This document shows, in pieces, positions 16,568 to 25,744 of a DNA stretch of 64,000 nt. The stretch lies in assembly GCF_900230185.1 (NCBI RefSeq), contig NZ_OCSR01000001.1, forward strand, positions 4,340,001 to 4,404,000, in the 5' to 3' direction. Each line of letters opens with the position of its first letter. The stretch's first letter is position 1. Position numbers and translations under genes: made by a program. The notes under the pieces were generated by a model. It was not told the DNA's origin, did not search any database, and saw only the letters and a list, made by a program, of their open reading frames with translations. Source of the stretch: Burkholderia sp. OK233 (GTDB lineage: Bacteria; Pseudomonadota; Gammaproteobacteria; Burkholderiales; Burkholderiaceae).

Positions 16568-18039
16568 GTCGCGAAGTGTTGATGCTGGTGGATGCGCTGG
16601 CACGCGAGAAGAACGTCGATAAAGACGTGGTATTTGCCGCGCTCGAGGCGGCCCTCGCTTCGGCCTCCAAGAAACTCTTCGAAGAAGACGCGGACATCCG
16701 CGTCCAGATCGACCGTGAAAGCGGCGAGCACGAAACGTTTCGCCGCTGGAAAGTGGTGCCGGACGAAGCTGGCCTGCAAGAGCCGGATCAGGAAATCCTG
16801 CTGTTCGAAGCGCGTGAACAGAAGCCGGAGATTCAACTCGACGAGTTCATCGAAGAACCGGTGCCGTCGATCGAATTCGGCCGTATCGGCGCGCAGGCTG
16901 CCAAGCAGGTGATCCTGCAGAAGGTGCGCGACGCGGAACGCGAGCAGATCCTGAACGACTTCCTCGAGCGCGGCGAGCACATCATGACCGGCTCGGTGAA
17001 GCGCCTGGATAAGGGCAACTTCATCGTCGAAACCGGCCGTGTCGAAGCGCTGCTGCGCCGCGACCAGCTGATTCCGAAGGAAAATCTGCGCGTGGGTGAC
17101 CGCGTGCGCGCCTATATCGCCAAGGTTGATCGCACCGCTCGCGGTCCGCAGATCGAACTGTCGCGTACGGCGCCCGAATTCCTGATGAAGCTGTTCGAAA
17201 TGGAAGTGCCGGAAATCGAACAGGGTCTGCTGGAAATCAAGGCGGCGGCCCGCGATCCGGGCGTGCGCGCCAAGATCGGCGTGATCGCTTACGACAAGCG
17301 CATCGATCCGATCGGCACCTGCGTCGGTATCCGCGGTTCGCGTGTCCAGGCCGTGCGTAACGAGCTCGGTGGCGAAAACGTCGACATCGTGCTATGGTCG
17401 GAAGATCCCGCACAGTTTGTGATCGGCGCGCTCGCGCCGGCAGCCGTCCAGTCAATCGTCGTCGATGAAGAAAAGCATTCGATGGACGTCGTCGTAGACG
17501 AAAACGAACTGGCGGTCGCGATCGGCCGCAGCGGCCAGAACGTGCGTCTTGCCAGCGAACTCACCGGCTGGCAGATCAACATCATGACGCCGGACGAATC
17601 TGCGCAAAAGCAGAATCAGGAACGCGGTGTACTGCGTGACCTGTTCATGGCGCGTCTCGATGTCGACGAAGAAGTTGCCGACATCCTGATCGACGAAGGC
17701 TTTACGAGCCTCGAAGAGATCGCTTATGTGCCGCTCAACGAGATGCTCGAAATCGAAGCATTCGACGAAGACACCGTTCACGAACTGCGTAATCGCTCGC
17801 GCGATGCATTGTTGACGTTGGCGATCGCGAATGAAGAAAAGGTCGAGAATGTTGCACTCGACCTGAAGAGCGTGGACGGCATGGATGCCGACCTGCTCGC
17901 CAAGCTTGCCGAACATCAGATCCAGACGCGCGACGAACTCGCCGAGCTGGCTGTGGATGAACTGGTCGAGATGACCGGAATGGAAGAGGATGCCGCTAAG
18001 GCGTTGATCATGAAAGCACGTGAACATTGGTTCCAGTGA
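16564..18039 (+). CDS. nusA: NusA, transcription termination/antitermination factor
   Basis: NusA binds RNA polymerase and modulates pausing, termination and antitermination. The 491-residue product follows the family order: N-terminal RNAP-binding domain (1 to about 130), S1 domain (about 135-200, GSVKRLDKGNFIVETG), KH1 and KH2 (about 200-350, with VGIRGSRVQAVRNELGGENVDIV and AIGRSGQNVRLASELTG), then two acidic C-terminal repeats (about 365-490) as in E. coli. It overlaps rimP by 4 bp and precedes infB by 94 bp. NusA may regulate its own operon through the leader terminator, an inference. Confidence 0.97.
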   Translation: MSREVLMLVDALAREKNVDKDVVFAALEAALASASKKLFEEDADIRVQIDRESGEHETFRRWKVVPDEAGLQEPDQEILLFEAREQKPEIQLDEFIEEPVPSIEFGRIGAQAAKQVILQKVRDAEREQILNDFLERGEHIMTGSVKRLDKGNFIVETGRVEALLRRDQLIPKENLRVGDRVRAYIAKVDRTARGPQIELSRTAPEFLMKLFEMEVPEIEQGLLEIKAAARDPGVRAKIGVIAYDKRIDPIGTCVGIRGSRVQAVRNELGGENVDIVLWSEDPAQFVIGALAPAAVQSIVVDEEKHSMDVVVDENELAVAIGRSGQNVRLASELTGWQINIMTPDESAQKQNQERGVLRDLFMARLDVDEEVADILIDEGFTSLEEIAYVPLNEMLEIEAFDEDTVHELRNRSRDALLTLAIANEEKVENVALDLKSVDGMDADLLAKLAEHQIQTRDELAELAVDELVEMTGMEEDAAKALIMKAREHWFQ

Positions 18040-18067
18040 GAAATGACCATGGCGCACTAAATTGACC

Positions 18068-18119
18068 GCGGCCGTTAGGCCGCATGACAAGATGCTAACC
18101 GCAAGGAATCGGTCCTTGC
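18068..18119 (+). other. Two hairpins between nusA and infB
   Basis: A 6-bp stem GCGGCC/GGCCGC with a 4-nt loop is at 18068-18083. A 7-bp stem GCAAGGA/TCCTTGC with a 5-nt loop is at 18101-18119, ending just before the infB Shine-Dalgarno sequence AAGAGGA. Neither has a T-run, so processing or translational control is more likely than termination. Confidence 0.7.
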
Positions 18120-18133
18120 ATTAAGAGGAATGA

Positions 18134-21097
18134 ATGGCGAGTAACAACGTAGCCCAATTTGCCGCGGAACTGAAAATGCCTGCAGGCGTGCTCCTTGAGC
18201 AGCTTCAGGCAGCAGGCGTCACGAAAGCGAGCGAAGACGACAGCTTGTCCGAAACGGACAAGGCGCGTCTGCTCGACCACTTGCGCAAGTCTCACGGCTC
18301 GACTGATGCGGACAAGCGCAAGATCACGCTGACGAAACGGCATACGTCGGAGATCAAGCAATCCGACGCGACGGGCAAAGCTCGCACCATTCAGGTCGAG
18401 GTGCGTAAGAAGCGCACCTTCGTCCGCCGCGACGAAGCCGCCGGTGAAGGCGGTGATGCATCGAATCATGTGGCCGAAGCTGATGTAGACGATCTCGAAC
18501 TCCAGCGTCGTGAAGAGGAAGCACGTCACGAAGCTGAACTGCTCGAAAAGCAGGCTCAGGAGTTGAAGGCGCGTCAGGAACAGCTCGAACGCGAAGAAGC
18601 CGAACGTCAGGCGCGCGAGCAGGCTGCTGAAGCCGAGCGCCGTCGTGCGGAAGAAGAAGCAGCGAAGAAGCGCGCGGCGGCTGCGACCGAAGCGGCGGCT
18701 CGCGAACAGGCTCAAGCTGCACAGCCGGCGCAGGCTGCTAAAGCGGCGACGAAGGCTGAACCGGTCGCGGCCAAGGCTGCGGAACCGGCGGTTGCCAAGG
18801 ACAGCGAGCAGGACGACGAGCGCGCCGCGGCAGAACGTGCGGCACAACGCGAAGCAGCGAAGAAAGCGGAAGACGCAGCGCGTCAGGCCGCCGAGAAAAC
18901 GCGCGCCGAGCAGGAAGAAGTCAGCAAGCGCCGTGCGGCGGCAGAAGCCGAAGCACGTGCGATTCGCGAAATGATGAACACGCCGCGCAAGGCGCAGGTC
19001 AAGGCGCCGGAACCGGCACCGAAACCCGCTGAGCCGGCCAAGCCCGTGGAAGCCAAGGGCACGCTGCACAAGCCAGCGCGTCCGGCGGGCGAAGCACCGG
19101 CACGCCCCGCAGCCAAGAAACCGGCTGCCGCGGCTCCGGCTGCAACAACCACGCCGTCGGCTGGCGACAAGAAGAAGCCAGGTGGCGGCAAGGGCGGCTG
19201 GCAGGACGACGCAGCGAAGCGCCGCGGTATCAAGACGCGTGGCGATTCGAGCGGCGGTGTCGATCGCGGCTGGCGCGGCGGCCCGAAGGGTCGCGGCAAG
19301 CATCAGGATCAGAACACCACGTTCCAGGCGCCGACCGAACCGATCGTGCGTGAAGTGCACGTGCCGGAAACCATCACGGTCGCCGATCTGGCGCACAAGA
19401 TGGCGGTGAAGGCCTCGGAAGTCATCAAGTCGATGATGAAGCTCGGCCAGATGGTCACGATCAACCAGATGCTGGACCAGGAAACGGCGATGATCATCGT
19501 CGAAGAGCTGGGCCACCACGCGGTTGCGGCCAAGCTGGACGATCCGGAAGCAATGCTGGTCGAAGGCGAAATCACGGACGCAGAAGCACTGCCGCGTCCG
19601 CCGGTCGTCACGGTGATGGGTCACGTCGACCACGGCAAGACCTCGCTGCTTGACTACATCCGCCGTGCCAAGGTTGCAGCGGGTGAAGCGGGCGGGATTA
19701 CGCAGCACATCGGCGCCTATCATGTCGAAACGCCGCGCGGCGTCATCACGTTCCTCGATACGCCGGGCCACGAAGCATTTACGGCCATGCGTGCTCGCGG
19801 TGCCAAGGCAACCGACATCGTGATTCTGGTGGTTGCAGCCGACGACGGCGTGATGCCGCAAACGAAGGAAGCAATTGCCCACGCAAAGGCAGGCGGCGTG
19901 CCGCTCGTCGTTGCGATCAACAAGATCGACAAGCCGGATGCGAATCCGGAGCGCGTCAAGCAGGAACTCGTCGCGGAAGGCGTCGTGCCGGAAGAATACG
20001 GTGGCGATTCGCCGTTCGTGTCGGTGTCGGCTAAAACCGGCGTGGGCATCGACGACCTGCTCGAAAACGTGCTGCTGCAAGCCGAAGTGCTGGAACTGAA
20101 GGCACCGGTCGAAGCGCCGGCCAAGGGTCTCGTCATTGAAGCGAAGCTCGATAAGGGTAAGGGTCCGGTTGCAACGATCCTGGTCCAGTCGGGTACGCTG
20201 AACCGCGGCGACGTGGTGCTGGCAGGTAGCGCTTACGGTCGCGTGCGAGCCATGCTCGACGAAACCGGCAAGCCGACCAAGTCGGCAGGTCCGTCGATCC
20301 CGGTTGAGATTCAAGGTCTGTCTGAAGTCCCGCAAGCGGGCGAAGAAGTCATCGTCATGCCGGACGACCGCAAGGCGCGTGAAGTCGCGTTGTTCCGTCA
20401 AGGCAAGTTCCGCGACGTCAAGCTGGCCAAGCAACAGGCCGCGAAGCTCGAGAACATGCTGGAACAGATGGGCGAAGGCGAAGTGGCGTACATGCCGCTC
20501 ATCGTCAAGGCCGACGTGCAAGGTTCGCAGGAAGCTCTGGTGCAGTCGCTGCTCAAGCTGTCGACCGACGAAGTCCGCGTGCAGATCGTGCACGGCGCAG
20601 TCGGCGGCATCAGCGAGTCGGACGTCAACCTGGCTACGGCTTCGAAGGCGGTCATCATCGGCTTCAACACCCGTGCGGATGCACAGGCGCGCAAGCTGGC
20701 GGAAACCAACGGCGTCGATATTCGCTACTACAACATCATCTATGACGCAGTGGATGAAGTGAAGGCTGCGATGTCGGGCATGCTGGCGCCGGAGAAGCGC
20801 GAAGTCGTGACGGGTACGGTCGAAGTGCGTCAGGTCTTCAAGGTACCGAAGATCGGCGCGGTGGCTGGCTGTATGGTCACGGACGGTTTCGTCAAGCGCT
20901 CGTCGTCGGTGCGCGTGCTGCGCAACAACGTTGTCATCTTCACGGGCGAGCTCGATTCGCTCAAGCGCTTCAAGGACGACGTCAAGGAAGTCCGTCAGGG
21001 CTTCGAGTGCGGTATGTCGATCAAGAACTTCAACGATATCGTCGAAGGCGATCAGTTCGAAGTCTTCGAGGTTACCGAAGTCGCGCGTACGCTGTAA
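18134..21097 (+). CDS. infB: Translation initiation factor IF-2
   Basis: IF-2 is the GTPase that delivers fMet-tRNA to the 30S subunit and joins the subunits. The 987-residue product starts with an IF2_N domain (NVAQFAAELKMPAGVLLEQLQAAGV). A long charged coiled-coil and Ala/Lys/Pro-rich linker runs to about residue 390, and a second IF2_N domain follows. The GTPase domain has GHVDHGKT at 496-503 (Lys502), DTPGHEAF and NKIDKPD, followed by the beta-barrel, IF-2 and fMet-tRNA-binding domains. The Shine-Dalgarno sequence AAGAGGA is 4 bp from the ATG. A 16-bp perfect hairpin follows the stop codon. Confidence 0.97.
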   Translation: MASNNVAQFAAELKMPAGVLLEQLQAAGVTKASEDDSLSETDKARLLDHLRKSHGSTDADKRKITLTKRHTSEIKQSDATGKARTIQVEVRKKRTFVRRDEAAGEGGDASNHVAEADVDDLELQRREEEARHEAELLEKQAQELKARQEQLEREEAERQAREQAAEAERRRAEEEAAKKRAAAATEAAAREQAQAAQPAQAAKAATKAEPVAAKAAEPAVAKDSEQDDERAAAERAAQREAAKKAEDAARQAAEKTRAEQEEVSKRRAAAEAEARAIREMMNTPRKAQVKAPEPAPKPAEPAKPVEAKGTLHKPARPAGEAPARPAAKKPAAAAPAATTTPSAGDKKKPGGGKGGWQDDAAKRRGIKTRGDSSGGVDRGWRGGPKGRGKHQDQNTTFQAPTEPIVREVHVPETITVADLAHKMAVKASEVIKSMMKLGQMVTINQMLDQETAMIIVEELGHHAVAAKLDDPEAMLVEGEITDAEALPRPPVVTVMGHVDHGKTSLLDYIRRAKVAAGEAGGITQHIGAYHVETPRGVITFLDTPGHEAFTAMRARGAKATDIVILVVAADDGVMPQTKEAIAHAKAGGVPLVVAINKIDKPDANPERVKQELVAEGVVPEEYGGDSPFVSVSAKTGVGIDDLLENVLLQAEVLELKAPVEAPAKGLVIEAKLDKGKGPVATILVQSGTLNRGDVVLAGSAYGRVRAMLDETGKPTKSAGPSIPVEIQGLSEVPQAGEEVIVMPDDRKAREVALFRQGKFRDVKLAKQQAAKLENMLEQMGEGEVAYMPLIVKADVQGSQEALVQSLLKLSTDEVRVQIVHGAVGGISESDVNLATASKAVIIGFNTRADAQARKLAETNGVDIRYYNIIYDAVDEVKAAMSGMLAPEKREVVTGTVEVRQVFKVPKIGAVAGCMVTDGFVKRSSSVRVLRNNVVIFTGELDSLKRFKDDVKEVRQGFECGMSIKNFNDIVEGDQFEVFEVTEVARTL

Positions 21098-21115
21098 TTC
21101 ACGCGGCATTGGCTC

Positions 21116-21153
21116 AACGGGCGGAGCGGGCTTAAGCGCCCGCTCCGCCCGTT
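21116..21153 (+). other. 16-bp perfect hairpin between infB and rbfA
   Basis: Arms at 21116-21131 and 21138-21153 (core GGGCGGAGCGGGC) are exact complements around a 6-nt loop. It lies 19 bp after the infB stop. There is no T-run, so it may be an RNase-processing or mRNA-stability structure rather than a strong terminator. Confidence 0.85.
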
Positions 21154-21300
21154 GCCTTTGGGCCCGCGCATTTTGTCGCGTATTGCGCCCCGCGGTGGCT
21201 TGCAGTCGCTGTCAAGCCGCTCATTGCCGTCCGGGCAATCACCACCTCGGTTCGCGCGAACAACTTTTTTGCATCCGTCAGAACGGAGCACACAAACACC

Positions 21301-21666
21301 ATGCCTAAAAAACGTTCTTCCCCCAATCGCAACGTGCAGATCGCCGATCAGATCCAGCGCGACCTGTCCGAGCTGCTGCGCGAGGTCAAAGACCCGCGCA
21401 TCGGGATCGTCACGATTCAAAGTGTCGAGCTGACGCCCGACTACGCGCACGCGAAGATCTACTTCACGACGCTGACCGGCGACCCGCAGCAGACGCTCGA
21501 AGCGCTCACGCACGCGGCCGGCCATCTGCACAATCAGCTGTTCAAGCGCCTGCACATTCATACCGTGCCGACGCTGCATTTCCATTACGACCAGACGATC
21601 GAACGGGCCGTCGAAATGTCCCGCCTGATCGACGAGGCGAATGCCAATCGCGCGAAAGAAGACTGA
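21301..21666 (+). CDS. rbfA: RbfA, 30S ribosome-binding factor
   Basis: RbfA is a KH-fold factor for 16S rRNA 5'-end maturation and cold adaptation of the 30S subunit. The 121-residue product shows the family N-terminus (NVQIADQIQRDLSELLREVKDPRIG), the VELTPDYAHAKIYFTTL motif and the TVPTLHFHYDQTIERA C-terminal helix. The size and operon position after infB are typical. GGAG is 12 bp upstream of the ATG. Confidence 0.96.
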   Translation: MPKKRSSPNRNVQIADQIQRDLSELLREVKDPRIGIVTIQSVELTPDYAHAKIYFTTLTGDPQQTLEALTHAAGHLHNQLFKRLHIHTVPTLHFHYDQTIERAVEMSRLIDEANANRAKED

Positions 21667-21758
21667 GCGCGCTGTTATCCGCGTTCCGGGCTGCACTGCT
21701 TCAGTTGCAGTCCATTTAGCGCTGTTTCCGTACACTTCGAAGACCCTGTCTTTCTGAC

Positions 21759-22694
21759 ATGACCGCACCTCAACGCCCCCGCGTGCCGCGTCGCGCGCTC
21801 GACGGCGTACTGCTGCTCGACAAGCCGCTCGGCCTGTCGAGCAACGACGCGCTGATTCGCGCGAAGCGTCTCTACCTGGCCAAAAAGGCGGGCCACACCG
21901 GCACGCTCGATCCACTCGCCACAGGTCTTTTGCCGCTGTGTTTCGGCGAAGCGACCAAGTTTTCGCAAGACCTGCTCGAAGCCGACAAGACCTATGAGGC
22001 GACCATGCGCCTCGGTATCCGCACGACCACCGGCGACGCCGAAGGCGAAGCAGTCGACACGCGCGACGTGACGTGCGATCAGGCCGCGGTAGAGTCGGCC
22101 ATGCAGAAATTTCTCGGCGACATCGTCCAGGTCCCGCCGATGTATTCGGCACTCAAGCGCGACGGCAAGCCGCTGTACGAATACGCGCGTGCCGGTCAGA
22201 CGGTGGAGCGGGAAGGGCGTCAGGTGACGATTCACGCGCTCGACATGCTTGCCTGTGCGTTGCCCGACGTGACGTTTCGCGTGACGTGCAGCAAAGGCAC
22301 GTATGTGCGCACGCTCGCCGAGGATATCGGCGAAGCGCTTGGTTGTGGTGCGCATCTTGTAGCGCTGCGGCGTACCGGTGTCGGCGCGCTGACGCTGGAG
22401 AATTCGGTGACGCTCGACGCGTTGTCCGATGCGACGGAGAGCGAGCGCGATACGTGGCTGCAACCGGTCGATGCATTGCTGTCCACGTTCCCGCTCGTCA
22501 CACTGGACGAAGACGCGACCCGCCGCTTCCTGCATGGGCAGCGGCTGAAGCTTTCCGAGTTGACCATCACTGGCGAGGCGGTGAACGCGCCGCGCATACG
22601 CGTGTATGCAGCGGACGGGCGTCTGCTTGGCGTCGCGAAGCAAGGCGAGGGTGTGCTGGCGCCGGAACGGCTCGTGGTCACATCCGCGAGCTAG
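21759..22694 (+). CDS. truB: TruB, tRNA pseudouridine-55 synthase
   Basis: TruB makes pseudouridine-55 in the T-loop of tRNAs. The 311-residue product has the catalytic Asp51 in GHTGTLDPLATGLLPLC, the KTYEA motif, VPPMYSALKRDGKPLYEYAR and the CSKGTYVRTLAEDIG motif. A C-terminal PUA-like region follows. It is the last gene of the operon, 92 bp after rbfA, and is followed by a strong bidirectional terminator. Confidence 0.96.
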   Translation: MTAPQRPRVPRRALDGVLLLDKPLGLSSNDALIRAKRLYLAKKAGHTGTLDPLATGLLPLCFGEATKFSQDLLEADKTYEATMRLGIRTTTGDAEGEAVDTRDVTCDQAAVESAMQKFLGDIVQVPPMYSALKRDGKPLYEYARAGQTVEREGRQVTIHALDMLACALPDVTFRVTCSKGTYVRTLAEDIGEALGCGAHLVALRRTGVGALTLENSVTLDALSDATESERDTWLQPVDALLSTFPLVTLDEDATRRFLHGQRLKLSELTITGEAVNAPRIRVYAADGRLLGVAKQGEGVLAPERLVVTSAS

Positions 22695-22728
22695 CGCGGA
22701 AGTTCAGCGCCGCCCCGGTAGCAGCAAC

Positions 22729-22767
22729 AAAAAAGGCGGGACCGCTCACAAGCGGCCCCGCCTTTTT
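22729..22767. terminator. Bidirectional intrinsic terminator between truB and the efflux operon
   Basis: Twelve-base arms at 22735-22746 and 22751-22762 (core GGCGGG...CCCGCC, one A-C mismatch) flank a 4-nt loop. There are A on the left and five T on the right, so both convergent operons can end here. Confidence 0.92.
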
Positions 22768-22802
22768 ACATACAGCCCGCGTCGCGGACTAAAACCAGAA
22801 CC

Positions 22803-24365
22803 TCAATGCGCCGCCGCCGCTGCCGCACCCGCATCACCGCCGGAGCGTTCCGGCTTCGCCATCCAGATCAGCGCGATCAGCGCGACAAAGATCCCCGCCG
22901 ATACAAAGAACAGATCGTTCACACCCAACTGTGCTGCCTGCTGCGTAGCCATTGAATTGAACAGGCCATATGCCTGCGGCTGACTGAAGCCCGCCGCACC
23001 CATCTGCCGGATCGACTGATCGAACACCGGGTTGTACACGCTCGCCTGTTCGGCCAGTTGCGCATGATGCATGATGGTGCGGTGATCCCACGCGGTCTGG
23101 AAAATCGACGTGCCAATACCGCCGCACATGATCCGCACGAAATTCGACAAGCCCGACGCAGCCGGAATCCGGTTGCCTGGCAAACCCGACAGTGTGATCG
23201 ACACCAGCGGGATGAAGAACCCGGCCATGCCGATTCCCTGAATCAACGTGGGTAGCAGCAGCGAATAAGTATCGACGCCGGTCGTATAACGTGAGCGCAT
23301 CCAGAAACACAGCGCGAACACGAGGAACGACAAGGTCGCGATATAGCGCGGATCGGTACGCGGCAACACCTTGCCGGTGATCGGCGACAGCAGCACCGCG
23401 AACACGCCGACCGGCGCCATCACGAGACCCGCTTCGGTGGCCGTGTAGCCGATATCGGTTTGCAGCCACAACGGCAACAATACGAGGTTGCCGAAGTAGA
23501 GCCCATAGCCGATCGACAACGCAATCGTGCCGCTCGTGAAATTGCGCCGGCTGAAGAGCGATAGATCGACCACTGGATGCTCGGCCGTCAATTCCCACAC
23601 GATGAAGAACGCGAGCGAAATCACCGCGACCAGCGCCAGCACGACAATGGTGGTCGACGAGAACCAGTCGAGGTCCTTGCCCTTATCGAGCATCACCTGC
23701 AACGAGCCGACCCAGAGGATCAGCAGGCCGAGACCGACGCCGTCGATCGGCGCCTTTCTGATGACTGAATCGCGGTTGCGGAAGATCGACCACGTCGCTA
23801 CGGCGGCGATCGCGCCGACCGGAATGTTGACGTAGAAAATCCACGGCCACGAGATGTTGTCCGAGATCCAGCCACCGAGAATCGGGCCGGCCACCGGCGC
23901 GATCAGCGTGGTCATCGCCCACATCGATAGAGCCATCGGCGCCTTGGCGCGTGGATAACTGGCGAGCAGAAGCGTTTGCGACAGCGGAATCATCGGGCCG
24001 GCCACCGCGCCTTGCAGCACGCGCGAGGCCAGCAGGAACGGCAGGGTGGGCGCGAGCCCGCACATCCACGACGAGATCACGAACAGGATGATCGACGCCA
24101 TGAACAGGCGTACCTGACCGACGCGTTCGGTGAGCCAGCCGGTCAGCGGCACGGAGATCGCGTTCGCCACTGCGAACGAGGTGATCACCCATGTGCCCTG
24201 GTCGGACGACACACCGAGGTCGCCCGAAATGGACGGGATCGACACGTTCGCAATCGACGTGTCGAGCACGTTCATGAACACGGCGAGCGACACTGCGATG
24301 GTGCCGATCACCAGTTGCGCGCCCTCGAGCGGCGGATGAGGGACTTGCGCCTGAGCCTGAGCCAT
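22803..24365 (-). CDS. DHA2-family MFS transporter, EmrB/QacA type
   Basis: A 520-residue drug:proton antiporter with about 14 transmembrane helices. The family motifs are visible: MNVLDTSIANVSIPSISGDLGVSSDQGTW in part (LDTSIANVSIP, motif D1), GWLTERVGQVRLF (motif A) and a GPILGGWI motif C. In a tripartite system it pairs with the periplasmic adaptor encoded just upstream (31-bp gap) and the outer-membrane factor of the same operon. Substrates are unknown; homologues export hydrophobic drugs or aromatic acids. It ends the minus-strand operon at a bidirectional terminator. Confidence 0.93.
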   Translation of the reverse strand: MAQAQAQVPHPPLEGAQLVIGTIAVSLAVFMNVLDTSIANVSIPSISGDLGVSSDQGTWVITSFAVANAISVPLTGWLTERVGQVRLFMASIILFVISSWMCGLAPTLPFLLASRVLQGAVAGPMIPLSQTLLLASYPRAKAPMALSMWAMTTLIAPVAGPILGGWISDNISWPWIFYVNIPVGAIAAVATWSIFRNRDSVIRKAPIDGVGLGLLILWVGSLQVMLDKGKDLDWFSSTTIVVLALVAVISLAFFIVWELTAEHPVVDLSLFSRRNFTSGTIALSIGYGLYFGNLVLLPLWLQTDIGYTATEAGLVMAPVGVFAVLLSPITGKVLPRTDPRYIATLSFLVFALCFWMRSRYTTGVDTYSLLLPTLIQGIGMAGFFIPLVSITLSGLPGNRIPAASGLSNFVRIMCGGIGTSIFQTAWDHRTIMHHAQLAEQASVYNPVFDQSIRQMGAAGFSQPQAYGLFNSMATQQAAQLGVNDLFFVSAGIFVALIALIWMAKPERSGGDAGAAAAAAH

Positions 24366-24396
24366 TAAAAGAGCCTTCTATAAATCGTCGCGCCGC

Positions 24397-25668
24397 TTAC
24401 ATCAGCTTCGCGGCGGGCTTGGCAGCGCCGCCGGCTTGAGCCGATTTCTGCGAGCCGCCGTTCGGACCTGCATTTTCCGAGATGATGCGAGCGATTTCGG
24501 CGTCAGCTTCGTCGCCGTACTTGTCGAACACGTTGGTCTGATAGACCGTGTTCGGCGCCTGGCCGAGCTGGCCGCCGCTTTGATCCTTGATGCTGACGTC
24601 GGCTTGCATCGACAGGCCGATACGCAGCGGATGCTTTTCAAGTTCCTGCGGGTCGAGCGCGATCCGCACCGGCAGACGCTGCACCACCTTGATCCAGTTG
24701 CCGGTCGCGTTCTGCGCGGGCAGCAGCGAGAACGCCGAACCCGTGCCCGCCGAGAAGCCGACTACCTTGCCGTGGTACACCACCGACGAGCCGTACACAT
24801 CGGCGGTCAGTTCGACCGGCTGGCCGATATGCATGTACTTCAGCTGCACTTCCTTGAAGTTCGCATCGACCCACACGCCGCCCAGCGGCACGATGGCCAT
24901 CAGCGGGGTGCCCGGCGAGACGCGTTGGCCGACCTGCACCGAGCGCTTCGCGACGTAGCCCGTGACCGGCGCCGGCAGGTTGTTACGCGCGTTGTTCAGG
25001 TAAGCGTCGCGGACTTTCGCGGCGGCAGCCTGAACGTTCGGGTGATTGGCGATCGTGGTGTTGGCGGTCAGTGCGCGGTTCGACGCCAGTTGTTGCTGGG
25101 CGGCGTCGACGGAGGCTTGCGCGCTCTTCACGGCGTCGCGGGCGTGCGAGATTTCTTCCGCGGACACGGCGCCGGTTTGCGCGACCGTCAGGCGGCGCTT
25201 CAGGTCGTCCTGCGCGCGCGACAGATCGGACTGGCGCTGGGCAACTTGCGCCTGGTATTGATTGTCGTCGGCGAACAGGCCGCGCACCTGGCGCACCGTC
25301 TGCGCGAGATTCGCTTCGGCCTGTTCGAGCGCGACGCGCGCGTCGGCCGGATCGAGCACGACGAGCGGGTCGCCGGCCTTCACGGTCTGCGTGTCGTCCG
25401 CGTTCACGGCGACAACCGTGCCGGTGACCTGCGGCGTGATCTGGACAACGTTGCCGTTCACGTACGCGTCGTCGGTGTCCTCATGGAAGCGTGCGTCGAG
25501 GAAGTAGTAAAGGCCGTAGGCGACCGCGGCGATCAGGATCACGATGACGAGCAGCGTCATCATGCGCTTGCGTTTGCCGTTGTTCGCCGGCGGTTGCGCC
25601 GGTTGCGTCGGCTGCGGGGCCGGCTGAGTCGGTTGTGTAGTAGCCGCGGGCTGTTGGGTGGTGCTCAT
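24397..25668 (-). CDS. EmrA-type periplasmic adaptor (HlyD family membrane fusion protein)
   Basis: A 423-residue membrane fusion protein. A Gln/Pro/Thr-rich cytoplasmic N-terminus (1-30) precedes one transmembrane helix (about residues 35-57). The lipoyl half-motif DDAYVNGNVVQITPQVTG, a long coiled-coil hairpin (about 120-220) and the second lipoyl half (APVTGYVAKRSVQVGQRV) follow. It should bridge the inner-membrane pump to the outer-membrane channel. GGAG precedes the ATG. It lies 76 bp downstream of the outer-membrane factor gene and 31 bp upstream of the pump gene. Confidence 0.93.
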   Translation of the reverse strand: MSTTQQPAATTQPTQPAPQPTQPAQPPANNGKRKRMMTLLVIVILIAAVAYGLYYFLDARFHEDTDDAYVNGNVVQITPQVTGTVVAVNADDTQTVKAGDPLVVLDPADARVALEQAEANLAQTVRQVRGLFADDNQYQAQVAQRQSDLSRAQDDLKRRLTVAQTGAVSAEEISHARDAVKSAQASVDAAQQQLASNRALTANTTIANHPNVQAAAAKVRDAYLNNARNNLPAPVTGYVAKRSVQVGQRVSPGTPLMAIVPLGGVWVDANFKEVQLKYMHIGQPVELTADVYGSSVVYHGKVVGFSAGTGSAFSLLPAQNATGNWIKVVQRLPVRIALDPQELEKHPLRIGLSMQADVSIKDQSGGQLGQAPNTVYQTNVFDKYGDEADAEIARIISENAGPNGGSQKSAQAGGAAKPAAKLM

Positions 25669-25744
25669 TGATGTGCTCCGGGTTCTCTCAAGCGTCGTCG
25701 TTTATTCGGATGTTTGTGCGAGTGTGGGTCGCGTCGATGTGGCT

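Noticed and set aside
18095..21109. Very long minus-strand open frame opposite infB
   Set aside because: It is antisense to the clearly coding infB, and its Arg/His/Phe-rich translation is typical of high-GC shadow frames.
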